64,000 bases of DNA, taken from Sporosarcina sp. P32b (lineage in GTDB: Bacteria > Bacillota > Bacilli > Bacillales_A > Planococcaceae). Below are positions 24,876-34,350 of the stretch, piece after piece. The stretch spans positions 62,001 through 126,000 of the forward strand of contig NZ_PDZB01000001.1 of the NCBI RefSeq assembly GCF_002743335.1. Reading direction: 5' to 3'. Within the stretch, counting starts at the first letter, position 1. Every line of letters begins with the position of its first letter. The notes under the pieces were generated by a model. The model was not told where the DNA came from. It did not search any database and saw only the letters and a program-made list of their open reading frames with translations. The translations under genes and the position numbers were made by a program.

Positions 24876-25307
24876 ATGTTCATGGGTGAGTATCAGCATT
24901 CAATCGATATGAAAGGTCGACTGATCGTTCCTTCTAAATTTCGGGAGCTATTAGCAGAAGGCTTTATTTTAACCCGTGGACTGGATAATTGCTTGTTTGG
25001 ATATCCACTGGATGAATGGCAAAAGCTTGAAGAAAAATTGAAAGCGTTGCCGGTTACAAAAAGAGATGCTCGTGCATTTACTCGTTTTTTCTTCTCAGGA
25101 GCATGCGAAGCAAGTTTGGATAAGCAGGGGAGAGTCAATATACCTGCAAACTTACTAGAATTCGCAAAGATTGAAAAGGACTGTATGATTATCGGTGTAT
25201 CCAGCCGGATTGAAATCTGGTCTGCAGAACTGTGGGAAGCGTATTACGAGGAGTCAGAGGAATCATTCAATGACATTGCAGAAAACCTTATTGATTTTGA
25301 ATTTTGA
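24876..25307 (+). CDS. mraZ: Transcriptional regulator MraZ
   Basis: AbrB-fold DNA-binding protein, first gene of the dcw cluster, which represses that cluster in E. coli. 143 aa from ATG 24876 ([21 protein letters not shown]); the longer frame would begin within the operator repeats. The two SpoVT/AbrB-like halves show [13 protein letters not shown] and [25 protein letters not shown] is the family signature. Ribosome-binding site GGGGTG 6 nt upstream. It precedes rsmH by 17 nt. Confidence 0.96.
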   Translation: MFMGEYQHSIDMKGRLIVPSKFRELLAEGFILTRGLDNCLFGYPLDEWQKLEEKLKALPVTKRDARAFTRFFFSGACEASLDKQGRVNIPANLLEFAKIEKDCMIIGVSSRIEIWSAELWEAYYEESEESFNDIAENLIDFEF

Positions 25308-25324
25308 AAGCAGGCGGAATAACC

Positions 25325-26257
25325 ATGTTTAACCACACAACAGTATTACTGCATGAAGCCGTCGAAGGCTTGAATGTAAAAGAAAACGGCATTTATGTGG
25401 ATTGCACACTTGGTGGTGCAGGTCACAGTGAAGAAATTGCCAAACTACTTTCATCTGAAGGACAATTAATCTGCTTCGACCAAGATATGACAGCAATTGA
25501 AGCAGCGCAAAAAAAACTAGCGAACTTTACAGCACAAGTACACTTCGTACATGCCAACTTTAAAGACTTGAAAAATGAATTAGCAAAATTGGGAATCTCT
25601 CATGTAGATGGAATTTTATATGACCTAGGAGTTTCTTCTCCGCAATTGGATACACCTGAGCGAGGCTTCAGTTACCATCATGATGCACCGTTGGACATGC
25701 GTATGGATACATCTGCGCCATTGACAGCTTATGAAGTAGTCAATGAATGGTCGTATTCAGATTTGGTCAGAATATTCTTCCGCTATGGTGAAGAGAAGTT
25801 CTCAAAGCAAATCGTTCGTAAAATTGAAGAAGCACGCGCCAATGCGCCTATACGTACAACGGGAGAACTAGCTGAGCTTATTAAAACAGGTATTCCAGCA
25901 GCAGCCAGAAGAACTGGAGGCCACCCTGCTAAACGTGTTTTCCAAGCGATCCGAATTGCGGTCAATGATGAGTTGGGAGCAGCTGAACAATCTTTAACTG
26001 ATGCGCTTACATTATTACGTGAAAATGGTCGGATTAGCGTCATTACGTTCCATTCACTTGAAGACCGCTTATGTAAAACTATTTTCAAGGAAGCTTCTTC
26101 TATGCCGGAATTGCCGCCAAACTTACCTATTATACCTGAGGGCATGGATCCAGATTTTCGTCTTATTACACGAAAGCCGATCATCCCTACAGATGAAGAA
26201 ATAGAACATAATAAACGTGCCAGATCAGCGAAGTTACGAATTATAGAGAGAAAATAG
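25325..26257 (+). CDS. rsmH: 16S rRNA (cytosine1402-N4)-methyltransferase RsmH
   Basis: SAM-dependent N4 methylation of C1402 in 16S rRNA (MraW). 310 aa from ATG 25325, giving the normal [16 protein letters not shown] start. Motifs: [17 protein letters not shown] (SAM loop), [50 protein letters not shown], and [12 protein letters not shown]. Standard second gene of the cluster. Confidence 0.97.
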   Translation: MFNHTTVLLHEAVEGLNVKENGIYVDCTLGGAGHSEEIAKLLSSEGQLICFDQDMTAIEAAQKKLANFTAQVHFVHANFKDLKNELAKLGISHVDGILYDLGVSSPQLDTPERGFSYHHDAPLDMRMDTSAPLTAYEVVNEWSYSDLVRIFFRYGEEKFSKQIVRKIEEARANAPIRTTGELAELIKTGIPAAARRTGGHPAKRVFQAIRIAVNDELGAAEQSLTDALTLLRENGRISVITFHSLEDRLCKTIFKEASSMPELPPNLPIIPEGMDPDFRLITRKPIIPTDEEIEHNKRARSAKLRIIERK

Positions 26258-26274
26258 AAAAGGGGAAACGAGCC

Positions 26275-26646
26275 ATGGGACTAGAACAACGGAACTTAAA
26301 TACGTCACAGACACCGGAGATCGAACAACATACAGACCAAAACCAGCCACAGGTTGTGCGCCGTGTGAAAAAACGTTTTTCTAAGGGCGAAAAGATATTG
26401 TTCACTTTATTTGCAGCATTTACAATCGGATCTTCATCTATGCTCTTACAGACACATTCTGATATAAACGCTGTAAATAAAGAAGTGCAGTTGATGAATA
26501 CTGAAATTGAAAATACTGCCAAACAGAATAATGAATTGTCCATTCAAGTGAGTGACAAATCCACTTACGAACGTATTTGGAAAAAAGCACAAGAGAATGG
26601 TTTGAACCTTAACGAAGGTAACGTAAAGGTCGTACCTGGACGATGA
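26275..26646 (+). CDS. ftsL: Cell division protein FtsL
   Basis: Bitopic divisome protein, 123 aa. A basic cytoplasmic N-terminus (RRVKKRFSKGEKI), one membrane span (about 42-60), then an extracytoplasmic coiled coil (DINAVNKEVQLMNTEIENTAKQNNEL). It recruits and stabilises DivIC/DivIB and PBP2B. Sequence is poorly conserved, so position and architecture decide the call. Its stop overlaps the pbpB start (ATGA). Confidence 0.92.
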   Translation: MGLEQRNLNTSQTPEIEQHTDQNQPQVVRRVKKRFSKGEKILFTLFAAFTIGSSSMLLQTHSDINAVNKEVQLMNTEIENTAKQNNELSIQVSDKSTYERIWKKAQENGLNLNEGNVKVVPGR

Positions 26647-28868
26647 AGAAGTTTCGCTTTCAATGGGGAGCCTTTCTAATGTTTGTAGTATTCGGAGGGC
26701 TCTTTTTCATATTATTCGGCAGAATTCTTTTTATTCAGATGACGGGCCAAGTAGATGGTAAAGAATTAGCGAAGATCGCTTCTAACCAATATGAAAGAAA
26801 TGCAGTTTTACAAGCAAGTCGCGGGGCAATTGTAGATCGAAATGATGTGCCGATAGCATCGGATACATTAAGCTACCATGTGGTGGCTGTAGTGAACGAA
26901 GCTGCAAGTAAAAACAGCAAAAAGAAATATCACGTAGTCGATTATAAAGAAACGGCGAAAGTTTTAGCGAAGTATTTGCCGCTAAAAGAACGTGAAATTT
27001 ACGATAAAATGAAAAATGCTAGAGAAGGCGCATGGCAAATTGAGTTTGGTCGTGCAGGCAAAGATCTTAATCGCGAAACGATGATGAAAATGAAGGAAGA
27101 ACTCGATAGAAAAAAATTATCGGGTATTTTGTTTGTAGAAGGTAAAAAACGATTCTATCCTAACGGTCGATTTGCTTCTTACTTAGTGGGCTTTGCCCAG
27201 AAAGAAGAATTGGAAAACAACTTAACCGTTACCAAAGGGAAAATGGGGCTTGAAAAAACGTATAACAAGCAACTAACAGGTGTCGACGGAAAAGTGAATT
27301 ACCAATCAGATGGTTGGGGGTATTTATTGCCCACCGCAAGCAAACAAATTGAAGAACCTCAAGATGGTCAAACGATTAAACTTACATTAGATAAGACAAT
27401 TAGTAACTTCGTAGAAGAAGCGATGGATCAAGTTGAAGAAGAATATTCTCCGAAGAAAATGCTAGTTCTTGTGTCTAATCCTAAAACGGGTGAAATCCTG
27501 GCAATGAGTCAACGGCCGACGTTTAACCCAATGACGCGAGAAGGTTTGACAGAAAACTGGTTGAATGATGCAGTTGAGCAGACGATTGAACCAGGGTCTC
27601 CTATGAAAATGTTCACACTGGCTGCGGCGGTGGAAGAAGGTAAATGGGAGCCGGATGAATATTTTAAATCTGGATCGTATCGAATCTACGACCGAGTGAT
27701 TAGAGATGTGAAAGTGGATGGCTGGGGCACGATTACTTTCATGGAAGGATTGCAACGTTCCTCTAACGTGGGAATGGCATACTTACTAGAAAGAATAGGC
27801 GATCAGAAATTCATTGAATACGTTCATAAATTTGGTTTTGGCAAACAAACTGGAATCGATTTGCCAAATGAAGCGCCAGGTGTTGTGCTAGATAATTATC
27901 CGGCTGAACGATTGACTACTTCCTATGGACAAGGATCTACAGTTACACCACTACAGATGATCCAAGCCGCTTCAGCTATCGCGAATAACGGTGTGATGAT
28001 GAAACCATATGTGATCGACCAAATCATTGATCCGAATACGAACAAAGTGTTGGAGAACCATGAACCTGAAGAAAACGGCACACCAATCTCCGCAGCGACG
28101 GCTAAAGAAGTGCGTGAAATACTTGCGACAACAGTGACTTCAGAAAATGGTACTGCACAAAAGTATCATCTGGAAAATTACGCAGTAGGCGGTAAAACCG
28201 GTACAGCCGAACTTCCTAAAACAGAAGGAAAAGGGTATATGTCTGGCTCCGGGAACTACTTATACTCGTTCCTTGGAATGGCACCGATTGATGACCCACA
28301 GCTCCTAGTTTATGTAACTGTTCAGCAACCTGAACTAAAAGCAGGAGAACTAGGGTCTGACCCTGTATCGAAAGTCTTTAATCCGATTATGGAAAACAGC
28401 TTGAAATATTTGAACATAGCGCCAGATGATGAACAAGTGATTCCCGTGAAAAAAGTTGGGGATTATGAAGGAGAAGATGCAGAAACGGCTGCTTCTCTAG
28501 CAGTCGAGGACGGCTTCCAAACTGTGTTAATCGGTGAAGGCGGCAAAGTAACTAAACAAATACCAAAAGCTGACACGAAATTAACGGAGGACTCAATTGT
28601 TTTATTGGAAACAAAAGGGGATACGACATTCCCAGATATGACAGGTTGGTCTAAAAAAATGGTGCTCTCATTTACGAACCTTTCAAAGTTGGATATTCGA
28701 ATCAACGGTGAAGGGTATGTGATTGGACAAAGCGTAACGGGAGGAACGTTAGTAAACAAGAAAGATCCGATTGTCGTTGAGCTTCGGACGCCTGAGCAGC
28801 AGTATAATAAAAAGAAAAGTAATGAAGATAAAGAAGAGAACGAAGAGGAGCAAATCATGGGCGGCTAA
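26643..28868 (+). CDS. pbpB: Penicillin-binding protein 2B (division transpeptidase)
   Basis: Septal class B PBP, 741 aa: N-terminal membrane anchor (about 8-30), PBP dimerisation domain with RGAIVDRNDVPIASD, transpeptidase domain, and two PASTA-like repeats at the C-terminus (about 590-715: ETAASLAVEDGFQTVLIGEGG, FPDMTGWSKKMVLSF). Active site: SPMK with Ser about 319, SSN (RSSNVGMA), and KTG about 518-520. ATG start coupled to ftsL. It cross-links new septal peptidoglycan. The acidic, Glu/Lys-rich tail after the last PASTA is unusual but common in related genera. Confidence 0.96.
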   Translation: MKKFRFQWGAFLMFVVFGGLFFILFGRILFIQMTGQVDGKELAKIASNQYERNAVLQASRGAIVDRNDVPIASDTLSYHVVAVVNEAASKNSKKKYHVVDYKETAKVLAKYLPLKEREIYDKMKNAREGAWQIEFGRAGKDLNRETMMKMKEELDRKKLSGILFVEGKKRFYPNGRFASYLVGFAQKEELENNLTVTKGKMGLEKTYNKQLTGVDGKVNYQSDGWGYLLPTASKQIEEPQDGQTIKLTLDKTISNFVEEAMDQVEEEYSPKKMLVLVSNPKTGEILAMSQRPTFNPMTREGLTENWLNDAVEQTIEPGSPMKMFTLAAAVEEGKWEPDEYFKSGSYRIYDRVIRDVKVDGWGTITFMEGLQRSSNVGMAYLLERIGDQKFIEYVHKFGFGKQTGIDLPNEAPGVVLDNYPAERLTTSYGQGSTVTPLQMIQAASAIANNGVMMKPYVIDQIIDPNTNKVLENHEPEENGTPISAATAKEVREILATTVTSENGTAQKYHLENYAVGGKTGTAELPKTEGKGYMSGSGNYLYSFLGMAPIDDPQLLVYVTVQQPELKAGELGSDPVSKVFNPIMENSLKYLNIAPDDEQVIPVKKVGDYEGEDAETAASLAVEDGFQTVLIGEGGKVTKQIPKADTKLTEDSIVLLETKGDTTFPDMTGWSKKMVLSFTNLSKLDIRINGEGYVIGQSVTGGTLVNKKDPIVVELRTPEQQYNKKKSNEDKEENEEEQIMGG

Positions 28869-28869
28869 T

Positions 28870-28898
28870 GTATAGCGCACGATTTCACAGCATACCTT
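28870..28898 (+). promoter_or_regulatory. Possible sigma-E promoter of spoVD
   Basis: CATACCTT (28891-28898) matches 7 of 8 positions of the sigma-E -10 CATACAHT, and GTATAGC (28870-28876) with a 14-bp spacer is a partial -35 with the ATA core. B. subtilis spoVD is sigma-E dependent, which supports the call. Confidence 0.5.
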
Positions 28899-28922
28899 AA
28901 TAGAAAAAAAGGTAGTGAGTCA

Positions 28923-30836
28923 TTGCGTTCATTTATTGATATGCAGTCAAAAAAACGTTTACGTGCAGCCTTCTTATGCTTTCTTATCTGTCTATTACTC
29001 GTTATAGGAAAACTATTCCACGTCCAAATCATCAAGCATGAATGGCTAAAAGAAAAAGCAGAAGAAAATTGGGATATTGAAATACCTTTTGGCGCTATGC
29101 GTGGAAATATTACAGACCGAAATGGTAAATTGATCGTTGGTAATAAACTAGCGCCTACACTGTATTTTATGCCAGCTCAAAATCCTGACATTTCCAACGA
29201 CATACCTGCAATTGCCAAAATCCTTAACATGCCGCCAGAAAAGTTGGAAGAAAAGCTTAAGAAAAAAACATATATGGTGAAATTAGCTCCGGAAGGAAAA
29301 AACATCACGAAGGAGCAGGGGGATGAGATTACGAAACTGCAAGTAGCCGGCTTGTATGTAGGTGTCGATTTCGTCCGCCATTATCCATACGATGATCTGT
29401 TGGCACGTTTGATTGGTTTTACCGGCTATGACGGCAACGGCTTGGCAGGTATTGAGTATGCGTATGATGAGATTCTGAACGGAACAGGGGACAAAGTGCG
29501 ACTGTTCACTGATGCTAAAGGAATTGCATTACCCCATGTAGAGGATAGCTTCGAACACGGAAAAGACGGCTCGACCTTGGAACTGACTATCGATCTGAAA
29601 ATGCACCAAATTGTAGAGCGTGAACTGATCCAGGCGATGGAGAAATATGATGCAACACAGGCTCTTGCTATTATAATGAATCCAAAAACAGGAGAATTAT
29701 TATCGCTAGCATCCGTACCTGGATTTGATCCACGTGAATACCAATCAGCGGATTCCACTATCTATAACCGGAATTTGCCTGTATGGATGACATACGAGCC
29801 AGGTTCCACATTCAAAATTCTTACATTGGCAGCAAGTTTGGAAGAAGACGTCATCGATTTGGAGAATGAAAGTTTTTATGACCCTGGTTACAAAGTCGTT
29901 GCAAACGCCAGATTACGATGCTGGAAACGAGAAGGTCATAAAGATCAAACATTTTTGGAAGTTGTAGAAAATTCATGTAACCCTGGATTCATTACGATGG
30001 GTCAGCGACTTGGTAGTGAAAGATTAGATCGCTATATTCGTGAATTCGGCTTCGGAAGCTCAACAGAATCAGGCATTGCTGGAGAATCGAAAGGTATTTT
30101 GTTTTCCAAGGAAGCATTTGGACCGGTTGAACAGGCAACCACTTCGTTTGGGCAAGGAATCTCTGTCACCCCAATCCAACAAGTGCAAGCAGTTGCCGCA
30201 GCGATTAATGGCGGTAAACTCTATAAACCCTATATTGTAAAATCAATAAAGGACTCTGAAGGTAAGACAATAAAAGAATTTGAACCTGAATTGAAAAGAC
30301 AAGTAATCAGCGAAGAAACATCAGCTAAAGTGCGTTACGCGCTTGAATCCGTTGTGGCAAATGGATCAGGTCGTAATGCTTTTGCAGACGGACTACGAAT
30401 AGGTGGTAAAACAGGGACAGCACAGAAAGTTGAGAATGGTCGCTACAAAGATGGTGACTATATCGTCTCCTTCATTGGTTTCGCCCCTGCAGATGACCCT
30501 GAACTACTCGTATACCTTGCTATCGATAGTCCAAAGAACTCTATTCAATTCGGAGGCGTCATTGCTGCACCGATTGTTGGACGGATCATTGAAGAAATTG
30601 CACCGATTGCTAACATCGAAAGAAGAAAAGAACAGTTGGAAAAAGAATACCGATGGGGGGACGCGATAACATTCCGTTCACCCGATTTACTTGGAATGAA
30701 TGAAAAAGAATTGCTGTCTCAAAATTATACGTTCAAAATGAAGTGGCATGGAAAAGGTAAGAAAGTGATTCGACAGTTACCCGCTCCCAATACTTTGATG
30801 ACGGTAGAGGACACCATTCATTTGTACACAGAATAA
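28923..30836 (+). CDS. spoVD: Sporulation transpeptidase SpoVD
   Basis: Class B PBP needed for spore cortex peptidoglycan. 637 aa (B. subtilis about 645): membrane anchor (about 12-33), dimerisation domain with MRGNITDRNGKLIVGN, transpeptidase with STFK (Ser about 295), SCN (ENSCNPGF) and KTG (IGGKTGTAQ), then one C-terminal PASTA domain (FRSPDLLGMNEKELLSQNY). SpoVD has one PASTA, PBP2B two, which separates the paralogues. Start TTG 28923 with AAAGGTAG upstream; ATG 28941 is possible. In B. subtilis murE follows; here mraY does. Confidence 0.92.
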   Translation: MRSFIDMQSKKRLRAAFLCFLICLLLVIGKLFHVQIIKHEWLKEKAEENWDIEIPFGAMRGNITDRNGKLIVGNKLAPTLYFMPAQNPDISNDIPAIAKILNMPPEKLEEKLKKKTYMVKLAPEGKNITKEQGDEITKLQVAGLYVGVDFVRHYPYDDLLARLIGFTGYDGNGLAGIEYAYDEILNGTGDKVRLFTDAKGIALPHVEDSFEHGKDGSTLELTIDLKMHQIVERELIQAMEKYDATQALAIIMNPKTGELLSLASVPGFDPREYQSADSTIYNRNLPVWMTYEPGSTFKILTLAASLEEDVIDLENESFYDPGYKVVANARLRCWKREGHKDQTFLEVVENSCNPGFITMGQRLGSERLDRYIREFGFGSSTESGIAGESKGILFSKEAFGPVEQATTSFGQGISVTPIQQVQAVAAAINGGKLYKPYIVKSIKDSEGKTIKEFEPELKRQVISEETSAKVRYALESVVANGSGRNAFADGLRIGGKTGTAQKVENGRYKDGDYIVSFIGFAPADDPELLVYLAIDSPKNSIQFGGVIAAPIVGRIIEEIAPIANIERRKEQLEKEYRWGDAITFRSPDLLGMNEKELLSQNYTFKMKWHGKGKKVIRQLPAPNTLMTVEDTIHLYTE

Positions 30837-30882
30837 GCAGTACTTCATTGCCACGCAATTGATAGTAGAAGGAGAACTTAAC

Positions 30883-31854
30883 ATGACACTCGGCACTACA
30901 GTAACGATAATCGCTGTTTCATTTTTCGTATCAGCGATTATCGGGGTGATCATCATCCCATTACTTAGAAGGTTGAAATTTGGTCAAAGCATACGGGAAG
31001 AGGGTCCGCAAGCGCATTTGAAGAAAGCAGGCACTCCCACGATGGGCGGGCTCATCTTCCTTCTTTCCATATTAATTTCAACACTCACTTTATCTTACAT
31101 AAACGACACATTAACTACTCATACGATTGTGTTATTGATCGTGCTGATCGGTTTCGGAATCATCGGCTTCCTAGATGACTTTATTATCATCGTCGCGAAA
31201 CGCAACTTAGGATTGACATCACTTCAGAAATTAATCGGACAGATCATCATTGCGATCGTTGCCTTTTTCTTACTGAAACTCGGACCATTCGAAACGACGG
31301 TAATGATTCCTTTCACGGAATTTGGAATAGATCTAGGTGTGTTTTATGTGGCATTTTTGGTCTTTTGGCTTGTAGGTTTTTCAAATGCAGTCAACTTAAC
31401 GGATGGATTGGATGGTCTCGTTGGAGGTACATCGACTATCGCATTCTCTGCATTCGGAGTATTTGCTTTAGCGTATGAGCAAAACGATATCGCGTTATTC
31501 GCATTCGTTGTAGCGGGCGCAATGCTTGGGTTTTTGTTATTTAATATTAAACCTGCGAAAGTATTTATGGGAGACACAGGTTCATTGGCATTAGGCGGTG
31601 CGCTCGCTATGATTTCAGTATTGATTAAACAGGAATTACTGTTGTTGATCATCGGAATTGTATTCGTAGTCGAAACGCTTTCTGTCATCATTCAAGTTAT
31701 CAGCTTTAAATTGACTGGAAAACGTGTCTTTAAAATGAGTCCCATTCATCATCACTTTGAATTATCAGGCTGGTCTGAATGGAAAGTAGTGATTGTGTTC
31801 TGGGGTGTGGCATTGCTTGCTGCCCTTGTACCGGTCTTCTTGGAGGTCATGTAG
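30883..31854 (+). CDS. mraY: Phospho-N-acetylmuramoyl-pentapeptide transferase
   Basis: Integral membrane enzyme making lipid I from UDP-MurNAc-pentapeptide and undecaprenyl phosphate. 323 aa from ATG 30883, 8 nt after AAGGAG; ten hydrophobic segments. Motifs: KKAGTPTMGG, FLDDFIII (Asp pair), VNLTDGLDGLVGG, FMGDTGSLALGG and the HHH motif SPIHHHFELSGW. It directly follows spoVD because murE is missing from the usual position, and it abuts murD with no gap. Confidence 0.97.
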   Translation: MTLGTTVTIIAVSFFVSAIIGVIIIPLLRRLKFGQSIREEGPQAHLKKAGTPTMGGLIFLLSILISTLTLSYINDTLTTHTIVLLIVLIGFGIIGFLDDFIIIVAKRNLGLTSLQKLIGQIIIAIVAFFLLKLGPFETTVMIPFTEFGIDLGVFYVAFLVFWLVGFSNAVNLTDGLDGLVGGTSTIAFSAFGVFALAYEQNDIALFAFVVAGAMLGFLLFNIKPAKVFMGDTGSLALGGALAMISVLIKQELLLLIIGIVFVVETLSVIIQVISFKLTGKRVFKMSPIHHHFELSGWSEWKVVIVFWGVALLAALVPVFLEVM

Positions 31855-33204
31855 ATGAAGAATACAGAACAATTCATAGGGAAAAAAGTACTTGTAGTCG
31901 GTCTAGCGAAAAGTGGAGTGGCAGCAGCAGGTTTACTTCAACGTCTAGGTGCGGAAGTGGTAGTCAACGACTCTAAGCCGCTAGAAGGAAATGAAGAGGT
32001 AATAGAGCTTCAAACTCAAGGAATTGAAGTCATTGGTGGAGGGCATCCAAGTGATTTACTAGAACGAAATTTTGACTTCATCGTGAAAAATCCAGGGATC
32101 CCTTATAGTAATACATTAATAGCTAGTGCTGTGGAACGAAAAATCCCGATTTGGACCGAAGTGGAACTGGCAGGTATTCTCAGTGAAGCACCGATTATAG
32201 CCATTACGGGTTCAAACGGTAAGACGACAACCACTACATTGCTTTATCACATGCTCAATATGGCAAAGAAAAAACCGTTGATAGCTGGCAATATTGGCAC
32301 TGTATCTTGTACAGTGGCAGAAAAAGCGCATGCGAATGAAGTAATTGTACTTGAAGCCTCTTCGTTCCAATTAGCTGGAACGGAAAGCTTTGCTCCGCGC
32401 ATTGCAATTTTTACGAATTTATATGAAGCGCATTTAGATTATCATGGATCGATGAAAGAATACTTGGATGCGAAGTTGCAAGTGGCTCGCAATCAAACTT
32501 CGGAAGAATACCTGATTTTTAATGCGGATCAAAAGCTCATTAAAGAAGCAATAGAATCATTCGAATCTCAAAAAGTTCCTTTCTCAGTACTCGGAAAAAC
32601 TAGAGAGGGTATTTCAGCAGATGAAGAATGGATTTATTGGTTAGGGGAACCTTTCATAGAAATTAAGCATATTAAATTACCGGGCCGTCACAATTTAGAG
32701 AATATCTTATCCGCAACAGCGGCAGCCATCTTGTCAGGGTGTGAAAAAACAGCGATAGAAAATGTATTGAGTTCTTTCACTGGTGTTCGCCATCGCATGC
32801 AATTTGTCCGTGAAGCGAAGAGCCGTACAATATACAATGACTCAAAAGCGACTAATACATTGGCGACGAAAAGTGCACTTTCCTCATTTAAGATGCCAAT
32901 CGTCTTGATTGCAGGCGGACTGGACAGAGGTCATTCGTTTGAAGAATTACGGCCTTATATGAAAAATGTCCGTGCTGTCGTGACGATAGGGGAGACAGCA
33001 GAGCGTTTTGCAAAGTTTGCAATATCCTGTGGTGTGACAGAGACGGCCCAGGCATCTACTATGCAGGAAGCTGTGCAGAAGGCGTATGCGTGTAGCTGTG
33101 AAGATGATGTGATTTTATTATCGCCGAGCTGTGCAAGTTGGGATCAATACAAAAGTTTTGAAATTCGGGGCGACGAATTTATTGATGCAGTAATGAAGTT
33201 GTAA
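31855..33204 (+). CDS. murD: UDP-N-acetylmuramoylalanine--D-glutamate ligase
   Basis: Adds D-Glu to UDP-MurNAc-L-Ala. 449 aa, normal length. N-terminal KVLVVGLAKSGVAAAGLLQRLGA (UDP-binding Rossmann fold), ATP loop AITGSNGKTTTTTLL, EASSFQL, LYEAHLDYHGSMKEY with the carbamylated-Lys region DAKLQV, GVRHRMQF, YNDSKATNT, and LIAGGLDRGHSFEEL. ATG immediately after the mraY stop codon. Confidence 0.97.
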   Translation: MKNTEQFIGKKVLVVGLAKSGVAAAGLLQRLGAEVVVNDSKPLEGNEEVIELQTQGIEVIGGGHPSDLLERNFDFIVKNPGIPYSNTLIASAVERKIPIWTEVELAGILSEAPIIAITGSNGKTTTTTLLYHMLNMAKKKPLIAGNIGTVSCTVAEKAHANEVIVLEASSFQLAGTESFAPRIAIFTNLYEAHLDYHGSMKEYLDAKLQVARNQTSEEYLIFNADQKLIKEAIESFESQKVPFSVLGKTREGISADEEWIYWLGEPFIEIKHIKLPGRHNLENILSATAAAILSGCEKTAIENVLSSFTGVRHRMQFVREAKSRTIYNDSKATNTLATKSALSSFKMPIVLIAGGLDRGHSFEELRPYMKNVRAVVTIGETAERFAKFAISCGVTETAQASTMQEAVQKAYACSCEDDVILLSPSCASWDQYKSFEIRGDEFIDAVMKL

Positions 33205-33261
33205 ATTCTTTGTAATAGTTGGAGAGTAAAATGAAGAACTGACTGATTAATTTGAGGAAGG

Positions 33262-34350
33262 ATGCGAACGCTGGAGAGAACCTACCGAATAATCTTTTTA
33301 ACAACCGCCTTACTATTGTCGCTGATTGGATTAGTGTTTGTGCAATCGGCAGGATCTTATTGGGGAGAAGTGCATTATCAAGATTCTTCTCCATTTATCG
33401 TCAAGCAAGGCATTTATATGATTATTTCTTTGGCTGTTGCGTATGTGCTGGTCAAAAGTCCGTTAACATCACATCCTAAATTCTGGACCTATTGTTATAT
33501 AGCTTCGATCCTCATGTTGGTAGCGGTATTAATCCCAGGTATTGGAGCGGTGCGAAACGGATCTCAAAGCTGGATTGCGTTCGGTCCAATCAGTTTGCAA
33601 CCAGCGGAATTCGTAAAGGTAGCGTTGCTTGGAAAATTAGCAAGCGGTATGAAGAAACATAAAGACAAGTCTTGGCAATGGCAGCATTTCGCTTGGATAT
33701 TATTACCGGCAACTTTGATCATGTTGCAACCTGACCTTGGCTCTGCCGTCATCATGATAGTATCTGCTTTTGTCATTCTTTTCTTAGCGGGCTATCCATT
33801 GTCATTCTTTATCTTTCTTTTCGTCTCAGGACTCGGTGCTTTTATCGCACTCATTCTAGCTGCACCGTATCGTTTGGATCGAATTAAGTCCTACATTGAT
33901 CCGTGGAATGATCCTCTCGGTACAGGGTTTCAAAGTATTCAATCGTTATTTGCAATTGCCCCTGGTGGATTATTTGGTCATGGCTTCGGGAATAGTCGTC
34001 AAAAGTTTTTGTACTTGCCTGAACCTCAAAATGATTTTATCTTTTCCATCATCGCAGAAGAGATCGGCTTTATCGGAGCGGCATCTATCGTGTTGCTGTT
34101 TATCTTGTTATTCGCTTCTGCATTCGGTATAGCGATTCGACTGAACAACTGGAATTCGTTTTTAATTGTCACCGGTATGGTGTCCATGATTACTTTCCAA
34201 ACATTTTTAAATATGGGAGTCGTCTCAGGTTTGCTTCCTGTGACAGGAGTGACGTTGCCTTTCATTAGTTACGGAGGGTCCTCGCTGTTGACCACGTGGC
34301 TAGCTGTTGGAACGATTCTACACTACTCTGCGAATAAAAGGGCAGGATGA
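33262..34350 (+). CDS. spoVE: SEDS glycosyltransferase, SpoVE/FtsW type
   Basis: Peptidoglycan polymerase of the SEDS family, 362 aa with about ten membrane segments. Marks: GLVFVQSAGSYWGEV, NGSQSWIAFGPISLQPAEFVK, TGFQSIQSLFAIAPGGLFGHGFGNSRQK, LPEPQNDFIFSIIAEEIGFIG (catalytic Asp in the loop before the EE), and VTGVTLPFISYGGSSL. Position between murD and divIB is that of spoVE in B. subtilis, where the vegetative ftsW is elsewhere; with spoVD nearby, a cortex role is likely. An FtsW role cannot be excluded. In B. subtilis murG and murB follow; here they do not. Confidence 0.9.
   Translation: MRTLERTYRIIFLTTALLLSLIGLVFVQSAGSYWGEVHYQDSSPFIVKQGIYMIISLAVAYVLVKSPLTSHPKFWTYCYIASILMLVAVLIPGIGAVRNGSQSWIAFGPISLQPAEFVKVALLGKLASGMKKHKDKSWQWQHFAWILLPATLIMLQPDLGSAVIMIVSAFVILFLAGYPLSFFIFLFVSGLGAFIALILAAPYRLDRIKSYIDPWNDPLGTGFQSIQSLFAIAPGGLFGHGFGNSRQKFLYLPEPQNDFIFSIIAEEIGFIGAASIVLLFILLFASAFGIAIRLNNWNSFLIVTGMVSMITFQTFLNMGVVSGLLPVTGVTLPFISYGGSSLLTTWLAVGTILHYSANKRAG

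Noticed and set aside
25783..26184. Open frame of 133 codons on the strand opposite rsmH
   Set aside because: It lies wholly antisense to a well-conserved gene, has no ribosome-binding site and no recognisable motif; a mirror of codon bias.
33226..33242. Mini-ORF ATG AAG AAC TGA between murD and the SEDS gene, after a GGAGAG site
   Set aside because: Three codons only; could be the scar of a lost gene but nothing else supports this.
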